NCBI RefSeq assembly: GCF_015667795.1
Contig: NZ_JADPEL010000008.1
Coordinates: 1-64,000 of the forward strand
Reading direction: 5' to 3'
Origin: Clostridium sp. D53t1_180928_C8
Lineage (GTDB): Bacteria > Bacillota > Clostridia > Clostridiales > Clostridiaceae
Length of the DNA: 64,000 nt
Shown here piece after piece: positions 1 through 7,749 of the stretch. The notes below the pieces were generated by a model. The model ran no database searches, was not told the origin of the DNA, and saw only the letters and a program-made list of their open reading frames with translations. The first letter of the stretch is position 1. The number at the start of each line of letters is the position of its first letter. The position numbers and the translations under genes are program-made.

Positions 1-93
1 CGATCTTATACTACGATATTTTTCTTTTTTAATAATCAATAATATTAAAGAAATAATTATTGGAAAAATGATTAAAAATAAAACTTTACCCAT
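1..93 (-). CDS. Partial membrane protein, C-terminus beyond left edge
   Basis: An ATG at 93-91 opens a frame that stays open for all 31 codons to the window edge. It is preceded by a good ribosome site (GAAGGTGG at 105-98, four bases before ATG). The readable N-terminus is Met-Gly-Lys followed by about 18 hydrophobic residues and then a basic Lys/Arg stretch, so it is an N-terminal membrane anchor or uncleaved signal with the rest cut off. A TATAAT -10 candidate lies at 145-140. In Bacillus the spoIIA operon follows dacF, but this N-terminus does not look like SpoIIAA. Function unknown. Confidence 0.6.
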   Translation of the reverse strand, partial: MGKVLFLIIFPIIISLILLIIKKEKYRSIRS

Positions 94-197
94 TGAACCA
101 CCTTCATTAAATATTTATTTGATTAAAATTTATATTTTCATTATAGCCTTTTCTACATATTTTAGCACATCTTTCAATATCATTTTTTATACAAAAA

Positions 198-220
198 AGG
201 AGCTATTTTTTATAGCTCCT
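198..220 (-). terminator. Terminator of the lipoprotein gene
   Basis: An 8-bp perfect stem (198-205 with 213-220) and a 7-base loop are followed on the minus strand by a run of T. The stem overlaps the stop codon of the lipoprotein gene and ends that transcript before the left-edge gene. Confidence 0.85.
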
Positions 221-842
221 ATAATATTGATCCATATAATCTATCATCTTTTGTATATACTGTAATAGTAAAAGTACCTAATGGTCTAAAATTACCGTTA
301 GTAGCTGATAAATATCCTCTAAACTCTAATGTTACTCTATCTTCTAACTTCTCTTGTAAAATTACTTTATCTACTTTAAAATAAACAGGATCATTTTCTC
401 CTACTCCAAATTGCTCACCTAAAAAATATGCATTTTCCATACAATCTTCTTTTGCTTCTCCTGAAATAAGTTGAACCTCTTCACTTGTACTATCCCAGTC
501 ACTTACTATAAAATCATATACTCCTGGATTCTTACCTAAATATTCTGTTAGCAAATTTAATCCAAAATCTACTTCTTTATATTCACCTTCAACATATGGA
601 ATATCCCCATAATCATGATATATTAAATCTCCATCGTTTAGTGCATTTATATCTTTAGTAGATTCATATATTTTCCCCATCGCAGTAAATTGAGTATATA
701 CTTTAGGTTCTTCTACTGCCTCTTCTCCTTGTACAACTTCATTATTTGTATTTTCATTGCTATTTACATTACTATTATTATTAATTGAACAACCAGTTAA
801 TAATCCTAACATAATAATAGCGCATATTATTTTTTTCTTCAA
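219..842 (-). CDS. Putative lipoprotein, unknown function
   Basis: About 207 residues. The N-terminus is Lys-rich, then hydrophobic, then an LTGC lipobox, which is a type II signal peptide with Cys lipidation, so the protein should be anchored on the outer face of the membrane. An Asn-rich and then acidic linker follows, then a mature domain I do not recognise. The start is taken as TTG at 842 because the GTG at 851 lies inside the AAGGTGA ribosome site. It lies just downstream of dacF but beyond a terminator-like hairpin, with too little room for an ordinary promoter, so read-through from dacF is likely. Confidence 0.75.
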   Translation of the reverse strand: MKKKIICAIIMLGLLTGCSINNNSNVNSNENTNNEVVQGEEAVEEPKVYTQFTAMGKIYESTKDINALNDGDLIYHDYGDIPYVEGEYKEVDFGLNLLTEYLGKNPGVYDFIVSDWDSTSEEVQLISGEAKEDCMENAYFLGEQFGVGENDPVYFKVDKVILQEKLEDRVTLEFRGYLSATNGNFRPLGTFTITVYTKDDRLYGSIL

Positions 843-879
843 AACACTCACCTTCCCACATTTACATTTTAATATAAAA

Positions 880-918
880 AAAGAGATTAATCCATTATTA
901 AAATGTTTTAATCTCTTT
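880..918 (-). terminator. Terminator downstream of dacF
   Basis: An 11-bp perfect inverted repeat (880-890 with 908-918) is followed on the minus strand by seven T. It lies directly after the dacF stop codon and separates dacF from the lipoprotein gene. Confidence 0.8.
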
Positions 919-936
919 AAAAGATGTTAATTTTCT

Positions 937-2151
937 TTAAACACCTTTTTTAAATAAGTTTTTCATATTATCCTTTAAGTTATCTATGAAGCCACCCTTT
1001 TCTACATCTCTATCACAGTATAATTCAACTTCTCCAACCTTTTGATCATCTAGATATACTTCACATTTTCCTACTACTTCCCCTTCGGTGTAGCTATCCT
1101 TCATTTCATCTAGTATTATTTTGTTTATTGGTTCTCCATCGCTGCCTTTTAATGTAACTATAACTAAATCATCCTTTGCTTTTGCTACAAAGAATCTATC
1201 ATTACTCTTACCTAAATAAACTGTTTCTACATCATCATCTTTATTGAATAACTTCTTTCCTTCATATTTAGAAAAACCATAATTCATAAGCATACTTGCA
1301 TCACGATTTCTAACTTTATATGTTGGAGCTCCCATTATTACTGCAAGCATTCTAACATTATTTCTAACAGCAGTTGCGCTTATACAATACTTAGCTTCTT
1401 GTGTAAATCCTGTTTTTAATCCATCACAACCATCAAAAAAACGAACTAACTTATTGTGATTTACTAATTCTATTGGACTCTTTCTTCCTTCAGATATAGT
1501 TTCCATATATGTTCCACTATATTTTAATATTGTAGGATGTTTTAATAATTCCAATGACATTATAGAAATATCTCTTGCAGTTGTTACATGCCCTTCCTCT
1601 GGTAAACCATTACAGTTTTTGAAATTTGTATTAGTCATACCTAATTCTTTAGCACGCTCGTTCATAACTTTTACAAACTCATCAGTAGAGCCAGCTAAAA
1701 ATTCTGCCATAGCTACAGCCGCATCATTTCCTGAAGCAATAGCTATGCCTTTTAATAATTCTTCTACTGTTCTAACTTCTCCAATATCAAGAAGCATAGT
1801 GCTTCCACCCATTTTCTTTGCATTTTCACTACAAACAACCTTGTCATCTAAAGTTATTTTTCCACTATCTACTGCTTCCATTGCAAGTAGCATAGTCATT
1901 ATTTTAGTTACAGATGCTGGTGCAAATTTTTCATCTGGGTTTTTTTCATATAATACTGTACCACTTATAGGCTCGATAAGTAATGCAGATTTTGCATCTA
2001 CATTCATTCCTTCCTCTAAGCATGCAGTATAGATTTCATTTGGATATCCTTCATCAGTATTTTCCTTAACTGCAGCAATTGGGATAACTGTATTTAAACA
2101 TAATAAACATAAAAGAATAATAGAGATTTTGTTAAATATTTTCTTTTTCAT
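937..2151 (-). CDS. dacF: D-alanyl-D-alanine carboxypeptidase (DacF type)
   Basis: A penicillin-binding DD-carboxypeptidase that trims the terminal D-Ala from peptidoglycan pentapeptides outside the membrane. All three serine-transferase motifs are visible: SVTK (Ser80, Lys83), SGN at 140-142 and KTG at 246-248. An N-terminal signal peptide of about 28 residues is present, and the C-terminal beta domain of the PBP5 group runs from about residue 290. The 404-residue length fits the family. Start ATG at 2151 with AAGGAGGAG upstream. Gene order (xerD, deoB, phosphorylase, dacF) matches the Bacillus dacF locus, where dacF is a forespore gene. It is preceded by a strong terminator, so it should have its own promoter, which I could not place with confidence. 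Confidence 0.93.
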   Translation of the reverse strand: MKKKIFNKISIILLCLLCLNTVIPIAAVKENTDEGYPNEIYTACLEEGMNVDAKSALLIEPISGTVLYEKNPDEKFAPASVTKIMTMLLAMEAVDSGKITLDDKVVCSENAKKMGGSTMLLDIGEVRTVEELLKGIAIASGNDAAVAMAEFLAGSTDEFVKVMNERAKELGMTNTNFKNCNGLPEEGHVTTARDISIMSLELLKHPTILKYSGTYMETISEGRKSPIELVNHNKLVRFFDGCDGLKTGFTQEAKYCISATAVRNNVRMLAVIMGAPTYKVRNRDASMLMNYGFSKYEGKKLFNKDDDVETVYLGKSNDRFFVAKAKDDLVIVTLKGSDGEPINKIILDEMKDSYTEGEVVGKCEVYLDDQKVGEVELYCDRDVEKGGFIDNLKDNMKNLFKKGV

Positions 2152-2193
2152 TTGTTCTCCTCCTTTTACGCTTATTATTTCCTAAAAATAAAA

Positions 2194-2234
2194 AAATATG
2201 ATAAAAAGAAATTTACATTCTTTTTATCATATTT
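2194..2234 (-). terminator. Terminator between pdp and dacF
   Basis: A perfect 17-bp stem (2194-2210 with 2218-2234) with a 7-base loop is followed on the minus strand by a T-rich tract. It ends the xerD-deoB-pdp transcript ahead of dacF. Confidence 0.88.
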
Positions 2235-2323
2235 TATAACTATTAAAATATCCTATAATTTATCAGAATCAAGGTATACTCTTCCAAGATCCTGATTTCT
2301 AAAATAAAAACAATTAATAAAAA

Positions 2324-3628
2324 CTATCTCACTATATCATATATTAATGGAATATTTAAATCATAACTATCTTCGATAACTATATTTTCTAAGATGCTTT
2401 TTCTAGCCTTTTCAATTTTCTCTTCACTATTTGAATGTATGTATGCTAGAACATCTCCTTTATTAACTTTTTCGCCTCTCTTTTTATTTAACACTATTCC
2501 TACTGCTAAATCAATTTCACTTTCCTTAGTTGCACGACCTGCTCCTAATTCCATAGCTATAAGTCCAAATGCCTCAGCATTAATTTTTGTGATATAACCA
2601 TCTACAGGTGAAGTAACTTTTTCTATATATTTTGCTTGTGGGAACTTGCTATAGTCATCAATTGGAGAAACATCTCCTCCTTGTGCCTTAACAAAATCTT
2701 TAAGCTTTTCTAAGCCTTTTCCATTTTCTATATTTTCCATAAGCATTTTTCTTGCTTCTTCAATACTTTCTGCTTTTTTAGCACAAAGTAACATATTTGA
2801 ACCAATTGTTAATGTTAATTCTAGAAGATCTTTAGGTCCATTCCCTTTTAATAACTCTATTGCTTCTTTAACTTCTAAGCTATTTCCTATAGCATATCCT
2901 AAAGGTTGATCCATATCAGATATAACTCCAATAGTTTCTCTTCCTAAATGCTTTCCGATATCAACCATTTCTTGTGCTAATTCTTTAGCTGTTTCTGGTG
3001 TTTTCATAAATGCACCATCGCCAACTTTAACATCTAAAACTATTGCATCTGCACCTGAAGCTAATTTTTTACTCATTATACTCGATGCTATTAAAGACAT
3101 ATTATCTACTGTAGCAGTAACATCCCTTAATGCATATAGCTTCTTATCTGCTGGAACTAAGTTTCCACTTTGCCCCATTATAGCAATATTGATTTTATTA
3201 ACATTTTCCATGAACTTTTCTTCTGTTAGCTCAACTGAAAAACCTTCAAATGTCTCTAGCTTATCAATAGTTCCTCCAGTATGACCAAGGCCTCTTCCTG
3301 ACATTTTAGCAACTGGAATTCCTAATGATGCAACTAAAGGTGTTAAACAAATTGAAGTTTTATCTCCAACTCCACCTGTAGAATGTTTATCTACCTTTAT
3401 TCCATTTATATTACTTAAATCTATTTTATCTCCTGATTCAACCATTGCATTAGTTAAATCTGCTGTTTCTCTCTTATTCATCTTATTAAAGAAAATTGCC
3501 ATAAGCATAGCTGATGCTTGATAATCAGGAATTTCTCCTTTAGTAAATCCATCAACAAAAAAGTTAATTTCTTCTGTTGTTAGTTCTTCACCTTTTCTTT
3601 TCTTCATTATTAAATCATACATTCTCAT
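2324..3628 (-). CDS. pdp: Pyrimidine-nucleoside phosphorylase
   Basis: Cleaves uridine, deoxyuridine and thymidine with phosphate to the free base and (deoxy)ribose-1-phosphate. The 434-residue length is right for this thymidine phosphorylase family. The phosphate-binding signature [10 protein letters not shown] is present near residue 80, followed by the Gly-rich [11 protein letters not shown] segment. Start ATG at 3628 with GAGGAGG eight bases upstream. It lies 18 bp after deoB, so the two should be co-transcribed: the phosphorylase makes the pentose-1-phosphate that DeoB isomerises. Family members differ in base preference (Pdp versus DeoA); the broader pyrimidine enzyme is the usual form in Firmicutes. 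Confidence 0.93.
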   Translation of the reverse strand: MRMYDLIMKKRKGEELTTEEINFFVDGFTKGEIPDYQASAMLMAIFFNKMNKRETADLTNAMVESGDKIDLSNINGIKVDKHSTGGVGDKTSICLTPLVASLGIPVAKMSGRGLGHTGGTIDKLETFEGFSVELTEEKFMENVNKINIAIMGQSGNLVPADKKLYALRDVTATVDNMSLIASSIMSKKLASGADAIVLDVKVGDGAFMKTPETAKELAQEMVDIGKHLGRETIGVISDMDQPLGYAIGNSLEVKEAIELLKGNGPKDLLELTLTIGSNMLLCAKKAESIEEARKMLMENIENGKGLEKLKDFVKAQGGDVSPIDDYSKFPQAKYIEKVTSPVDGYITKINAEAFGLIAMELGAGRATKESEIDLAVGIVLNKKRGEKVNKGDVLAYIHSNSEEKIEKARKSILENIVIEDSYDLNIPLIYDIVR

Positions 3629-3646
3629 AAGTCTTTCCTCCTCTAG

Positions 3647-4819
3647 CTATCTAACTATATCCTTCAAGAAACTTTTACCTACTAATTCATTTTCTACGTT
3701 AAAGAAATCTAATATAGTTTTTCCTATATCAGCAAATGTTTCTCTTGTACCAATATTAACTCCTGACTTAACATTTTTACCATATACAAGAACTGGTATG
3801 TGTTCTCTTGAGTGATCTGTACTGCTAGTAGTTGGATCGCAGCCGTGGTCTGCTGTAATTATAAGGATATCTTCCTCGCCCATTTTCCCATAGATTTCTT
3901 GTAATCTATTATCAAAATCTTCAAGTGCTTTTCCGTATCCTTGTGGGTCATTTCTGTGTCCATATAACATATCAAAGTCAACTAAATTTGTAAAGATAAG
4001 TCCTTCTTTTACAGTGTCCATGTATTCTAAAGTCTTATCTACACCATCCATATTGCTCTTAGTATGAACTGCACTTGTAATACCCTTTTGATTATAAATG
4101 TCTTCTATCTTACCAACAGCTGCAACTTCATAATTTGCATCTTTTAAATATTCAAGCATAGTTTTATTAAATGGATCTAATGCATAATCCCTTCTGTTAG
4201 AAGTTCTTTTAAAGTTTGGAGCTTCGCCAATAAAAGGTCTTGCAATAACTCTTCCTACTGCCCATTTATCAACAAGCATTTCTCTTGCTATTTCACACAT
4301 TTTATATAATCTTTCTAATGGAATTACATCTTCATGTGCTGCAATTTGAAATACACTATCTGCTGAAGTATATATTATAGGATATCCTGTTTTTACATGT
4401 TCTTCTCCCAAATCCTCAATTATTTGAGTTCCTGAAGCTACTATATTACCTAAAATACCTTCAACATTTGCTCTCTTTTTAAACTCATTTATTATATCAT
4501 CAGAGAATCCTTCTGGATAAGTATTTAAAGGTTCTTCAAGTATAACTCCACTTATCTCCCAATGCCCTGTTACAGTATCTTTTCCTTTAGATGCTTCTTC
4601 ACATCTACCAAAAGCTCCTATAGCTTCATCACATTTTTTAGGAGCAGTTACACCTTCAATATTACCTATTCCTAATTTCTCTAATTCATTTATTTTAAGA
4701 CCTTTACAAGTCCTATATACATTGTCTAATGTATGACTTCCTTCATCGCCATAACTTCTGGCATCTTTTAATTCTCCAACTCCAACACTATCTAATACTA
4801 TTAATATAGCTTTCTTCAT
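3647..4819 (-). CDS. deoB: Phosphopentomutase
   Basis: Interconverts (deoxy)ribose-1-phosphate and the 5-phosphate, linking nucleoside salvage to central carbon metabolism. An alkaline-phosphatase-superfamily enzyme with two metal ions. The N-terminal metal motif [11 protein letters not shown], the active-site region DTVTGHWE (Thr near residue 85) and the C-terminal TADHGCDPT and HSREHIP metal motifs are all visible. The 390-residue length is typical. Start ATG at 4819, AAAGGAG eight bases upstream. It lies between the xer-like gene and pdp in one operon. Confidence 0.95.
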   Translation of the reverse strand: MKKAILIVLDSVGVGELKDARSYGDEGSHTLDNVYRTCKGLKINELEKLGIGNIEGVTAPKKCDEAIGAFGRCEEASKGKDTVTGHWEISGVILEEPLNTYPEGFSDDIINEFKKRANVEGILGNIVASGTQIIEDLGEEHVKTGYPIIYTSADSVFQIAAHEDVIPLERLYKMCEIAREMLVDKWAVGRVIARPFIGEAPNFKRTSNRRDYALDPFNKTMLEYLKDANYEVAAVGKIEDIYNQKGITSAVHTKSNMDGVDKTLEYMDTVKEGLIFTNLVDFDMLYGHRNDPQGYGKALEDFDNRLQEIYGKMGEEDILIITADHGCDPTTSSTDHSREHIPVLVYGKNVKSGVNIGTRETFADIGKTILDFFNVENELVGKSFLKDIVR

Positions 4820-4862
4820 ATTGTTTTCTCCTTTCGTATATAAAGCCCCTTTTTCAAAGCTC

Positions 4863-5741
4863 TTAAGCTCTTGGATGGGAGTTCTTATAAACTAAGTTTA
4901 TTTTATCATTATTTATTATTTCATAGTAAGTATCCATATAGGTTAATACTTGATTTCCTAAAAGTTTTTGTACTGCTCTTACATTTGCACCATTTTGTAA
5001 TAAATGTACAGCAAAAGAATGTCTAAAGGTATTTAAATTAACATCCTTATTTATTCCAGCTTTATGAGAATATTCTTTTACTATTCTCCAAACTCCTTGT
5101 CTAGTTAATTGATTTCCATTTAAATTCACAAATAAATTTGGTACTCCAGCTGAAGCAATTATATCTCTTATACCTAAATATTCTTTTAATGCTGATTCCG
5201 CACTTCTTCCTATTGGTATAAGTCTTTCATAATTTTTATTATCATGACATCTAACATAAAGTAAATCAAGGTTTACATCTTCTACTGATAAGTTAATTAT
5301 TTCAGATACTTTCATACCAGTTGCATACATTAACTCTAATAAAGCATTGTCTCTTATCCCCTTATTACAGTCCTTATCAACAATTTTAATTATCTTATCC
5401 ACTTCTTCGACAGTTAATATCTCTGGAAGCTTTTTAGATTGATCCGTACTCTTATAATATATCTTTGGTATATCTCTAATTATTTTTTGATCTTTTAAAT
5501 AATTATAAAAACTTCTTAGACTAATTACTATTCTACTTATAGATCTTTCAGATTTTCCTTCTTCTAAAAGATGATCTATATAATTTTTAACAGTCTCATT
5601 ATCAGTTTCGTCTAAATATATATCTTTACTATTTAGATATTTAATATATAAATTTACATCAGTTACATAAGCATAAACAGTATTATCACTTTTATGGCTT
5701 TGAAGTAATGATTCCCTATATTCATTTACTATCTCTTTCAT
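4863..5741 (-). CDS. XerD-like tyrosine recombinase, catalytic residues degenerate
   Basis: About 292 residues with the two-domain Xer layout: an N-terminal SAM-like core-binding domain (1-90) and a catalytic domain (105-290). It sits exactly where xerD sits in Bacillus, and its C-terminus ends HPRA as in XerD. By my hand alignment to E. coli XerD, Arg148 is Lys144, Lys172 is Asn168 (with Lys169 next to it), His244 is Asn237 and His270 is Asn263. Only the second Arg (Arg240) and the nucleophile Tyr (Tyr272) are kept. Recombination activity is therefore doubtful. The start is taken at ATG 5741 because GGGGAG lies just upstream; earlier starts overlap the ribosome site. First gene of the deoB-pdp transcript. 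Confidence 0.88.
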   Translation of the reverse strand: MKEIVNEYRESLLQSHKSDNTVYAYVTDVNLYIKYLNSKDIYLDETDNETVKNYIDHLLEEGKSERSISRIVISLRSFYNYLKDQKIIRDIPKIYYKSTDQSKKLPEILTVEEVDKIIKIVDKDCNKGIRDNALLELMYATGMKVSEIINLSVEDVNLDLLYVRCHDNKNYERLIPIGRSAESALKEYLGIRDIIASAGVPNLFVNLNGNQLTRQGVWRIVKEYSHKAGINKDVNLNTFRHSFAVHLLQNGANVRAVQKLLGNQVLTYMDTYYEIINNDKINLVYKNSHPRA

Positions 5742-5773
5742 AATTCTCCCCATTCCCACCTTATTTATTATTA

Positions 5774-5780
5774 TTCGACA
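5774..5780 (-). promoter_or_regulatory. Possible Spo0A box upstream of the xer-like gene
   Basis: The minus strand reads TGTCGAA here, the core of the Spo0A binding box, about 33 bases upstream of the xer-like start. A second copy of the heptamer lies inside the coding region near 5407-5413, so chance occurrence cannot be excluded. Confidence 0.3.
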
Positions 5781-5815
5781 CTTGCTTTTAATTTCCTTTT
5801 ATAATTATCTATTTA

Positions 5816-6451
5816 TTAAACAACTTTATAAACATTTGTTACTACGAACTTAATAATATTTGGACAAATATATGCTTCAATAAAAGTACCGATAATAAAT
5901 ACACATGCAAATACCCCTATCTTTAAAATTAGTTCTCTCTCTACTATTGTATTTACTTTACCTTTATTAAAGAACCTATCTTTAAGTTTTGTTGAAGAAA
6001 ATTCAATTCCAACTATACTTAATGCAATAAAACAAGGAATATAAATAATATTCTGTGGTATTGTAGAGGCTAAAGCAAGCCATAATCCTTTCCCTTCAAA
6101 AGTTGAAATCAGAAAACTAAAGGTATATCCTAATGTAAATCCTTTTACAAGATCTACTAGTAAAATTACTGGTGTCCCAAATACGGTAAAGGACAAAGCT
6201 ATTATTATTGTTATAAGTACTAAATTTTTCTTGAGTACATTTAATAATAAAACCTTATTATTTACTGGATCCTTAACAATACTTTCTGTAAATGTAGAAA
6301 AATAGCTTGTAAGATCAGTTACATCATTTGCATTCATATATTTTACTATATATGTACCCAATGCTATTCCAACACAGAAAAATATAAAAACCATTAAATA
6401 AAAAAATTTATTTTCCTTTTTATTTAAGTTTAATTTACTTATAATATTCAC
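5816..6451 (-). CDS. spoIIM: Stage II sporulation protein M
   Basis: A polytopic membrane protein of the SpoIID-SpoIIM-SpoIIP machine that thins septal peptidoglycan and drives engulfment of the forespore. Several hydrophobic segments are visible, with a long extracytoplasmic loop between the first two. The start is GTG at 6451, with GGAGGTG seven bases upstream, giving 211 residues, the usual SpoIIM length; a longer reading frame from 6562 has no ribosome site and would add an unrelated tail. Neighbours (xerD-like, deoB, dacF) reproduce the Bacillus spoIIM locus. Confidence 0.92.
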   Translation of the reverse strand: MNIISKLNLNKKENKFFYLMVFIFFCVGIALGTYIVKYMNANDVTDLTSYFSTFTESIVKDPVNNKVLLLNVLKKNLVLITIIIALSFTVFGTPVILLVDLVKGFTLGYTFSFLISTFEGKGLWLALASTIPQNIIYIPCFIALSIVGIEFSSTKLKDRFFNKGKVNTIVERELILKIGVFACVFIIGTFIEAYICPNIIKFVVTNVYKVV

Positions 6452-6536
6452 TGAAAACACCTCCATATTGTTATATCTTAATAATATGATGGGATTTTCA
6501 AGTATATTCATAAGTGAATATATGTAAATTATATTT

Positions 6537-7205
6537 TTATATATATTTTTTAATCTTTTCAATTTTTTCTTTAATTTCTTTTAAATCCAAACTATAATTT
6601 ATCTCTAATATTTCTATAACCTTTTTAATATCTTCAATTTCATTTAGTTTTTTTTCTTTTTCAACTTGACCTCTTCCTAATCTATCACTTACAAACATTA
6701 AAATCATATCATTTAAATCTACCTCCTTTACTAAATTTTCTGTTTTAGCAAAAGGTAAGTTTTTAATTATATAAAGATGATGCATATGATACTTTACTAA
6801 ATTTAATATTCTCTCTTTTTCATCATTTTTATAATCATAATATGTTAATATTTTATCTGCTATTTTTTCTCCTTCAGTATCATGATTGTAAGATATAAGC
6901 CTGCCTTGTTTATTTCTTTTAGTTGTTGTACTTTTACCTAAATCATGTAATAAAGCACCTAGCATAAACGTTCCCTTATCATTTGCAAAATCTTTAATTT
7001 TAGCTGCAGTATCAACTACTTGCTTTAAGTGATTCCATACATTTCCCTCTGGATGAAACTCTTTATTTTGCTCTATTGTCTCTAAAGTTGTTAATATTTC
7101 TAATGGTGTATTTTTAAGTGACTCTTTTATTTCCTCTAAATAAATTGATGGTCTTTCATAAATTAAAAGTTCATTTTGTATTTCTCTTAGTTTATTTTTC
7201 TCCAT
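6537..7205 (-). CDS. HD-domain phosphohydrolase
   Basis: A 222-residue protein with an HD-type metal-dependent phosphohydrolase domain: the first His in WNHLKQVV (near residue 58), the LLHDLGK doublet (near 88) and a later His-rich segment (YHMHHLY near 140). It resembles the HD module attached to tRNA nucleotidyltransferases but carries no nucleotidyltransferase domain. The substrate cannot be told; nucleotides, cyclic nucleotides or RNA ends are all possible. Start ATG at 7205 with AAGGAGA five bases upstream. It lies upstream of spoIIM on the same strand. Confidence 0.8.
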   Translation of the reverse strand: MEKNKLREIQNELLIYERPSIYLEEIKESLKNTPLEILTTLETIEQNKEFHPEGNVWNHLKQVVDTAAKIKDFANDKGTFMLGALLHDLGKSTTTKRNKQGRLISYNHDTEGEKIADKILTYYDYKNDEKERILNLVKYHMHHLYIIKNLPFAKTENLVKEVDLNDMILMFVSDRLGRGQVEKEKKLNEIEDIKKVIEILEINYSLDLKEIKEKIEKIKKYI

Positions 7206-7373
7206 ACTTCTCTCCTTTTTAACATTCTTTACTCTTAGTTTTCCTATATTTAATTATTTTAAAACAACATAATTATTCCTATTATTATATTAATATTAAT
7301 TATCTAAAGATGTAATAATATATTTATTTTTAGGGTAATTTATATATATTATTTAGTTGAGGTGGTTTATATT

Positions 7374-7709
7374 TTGGAAGATTTATTTAATAAATTTTTA
7401 CCTATACTTATTCATTTATTTGAACTTATGGGAATTTTAATATTAACTTTAGGAGTTTTTACAGCCTTTTTTCACTATATTCAGAAAAGATTTTTTAAGA
7501 AAGAGGTTAATATTAAATATGAATTTGCAGATATTATGATTACAACCTTAGATTTTAAATTAGCTGCTGAAATATTAAAAACTGTTACTATAAAAAGTAT
7601 GGATGAACTTGTAATATTAGCTTCAGTTTTTATTATTAGAATAATTATGACATTTGTATTAGAAAAAGAAATGAAAATTGAGGAAAAAAAAGAAGACACC
7701 TCTCGTTAA
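7374..7709 (+). CDS. DUF1622-family membrane protein
   Basis: About 111 residues with three hydrophobic segments (roughly 10-33, 55-70 and 78-98) and a basic loop between the first two, the pattern of the DUF1622 family, whose function is unknown. The start is taken as TTG at 7374, eight bases after GAGGTGG; the GTG at 7362 lies inside that ribosome site. The gene stands alone on the plus strand, divergent from the HD gene and convergent with the repeat-protein gene, and its last codons lie inside that gene's terminator stem. Confidence 0.75.
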   Translation: MEDLFNKFLPILIHLFELMGILILTLGVFTAFFHYIQKRFFKKEVNIKYEFADIMITTLDFKLAAEILKTVTIKSMDELVILASVFIIRIIMTFVLEKEMKIEEKKEDTSR

Positions 7710-7730
7710 TATTAAATTGAGTAGGTGTCT
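7694..7730 (-). terminator. Terminator of the repeat-protein gene, overlapping DUF1622 coding end
   Basis: An 8-bp perfect stem (7694-7701 with 7723-7730) followed on the minus strand by a run of seven T within a few bases. One arm lies inside the final codons of the convergent DUF1622 gene. Confidence 0.75.
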
Positions 7731-7749
7731 AAAAAAATTCATTATATAT

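Noticed and set aside
68-265. 65-codon hydrophobic open frame on plus
   Set aside because: It has no ribosome site and runs across a terminator and into the lipoprotein gene; the minus-strand reading is better supported.
1619-2032. 137-codon plus-strand frame inside dacF
   Set aside because: Antisense shadow of a well-supported gene, no ribosome site, Ser/Phe-rich composition typical of a complement frame.
2195-2220. Sigma-G-like GAATG-N15-CATATT before dacF
   Set aside because: It lies inside the 17-bp terminator stem and the -10 is incomplete, so the match is probably accidental even though dacF is a forespore gene in Bacillus.
2244-2279. Sigma-F-like GTATA and GGATATTTTA before dacF
   Set aside because: Spacing is 21 bases instead of 15 and one -10 position is wrong.
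5407-5413. Second Spo0A heptamer
   Set aside because: It lies within the xer-like coding sequence and probably arises by chance.
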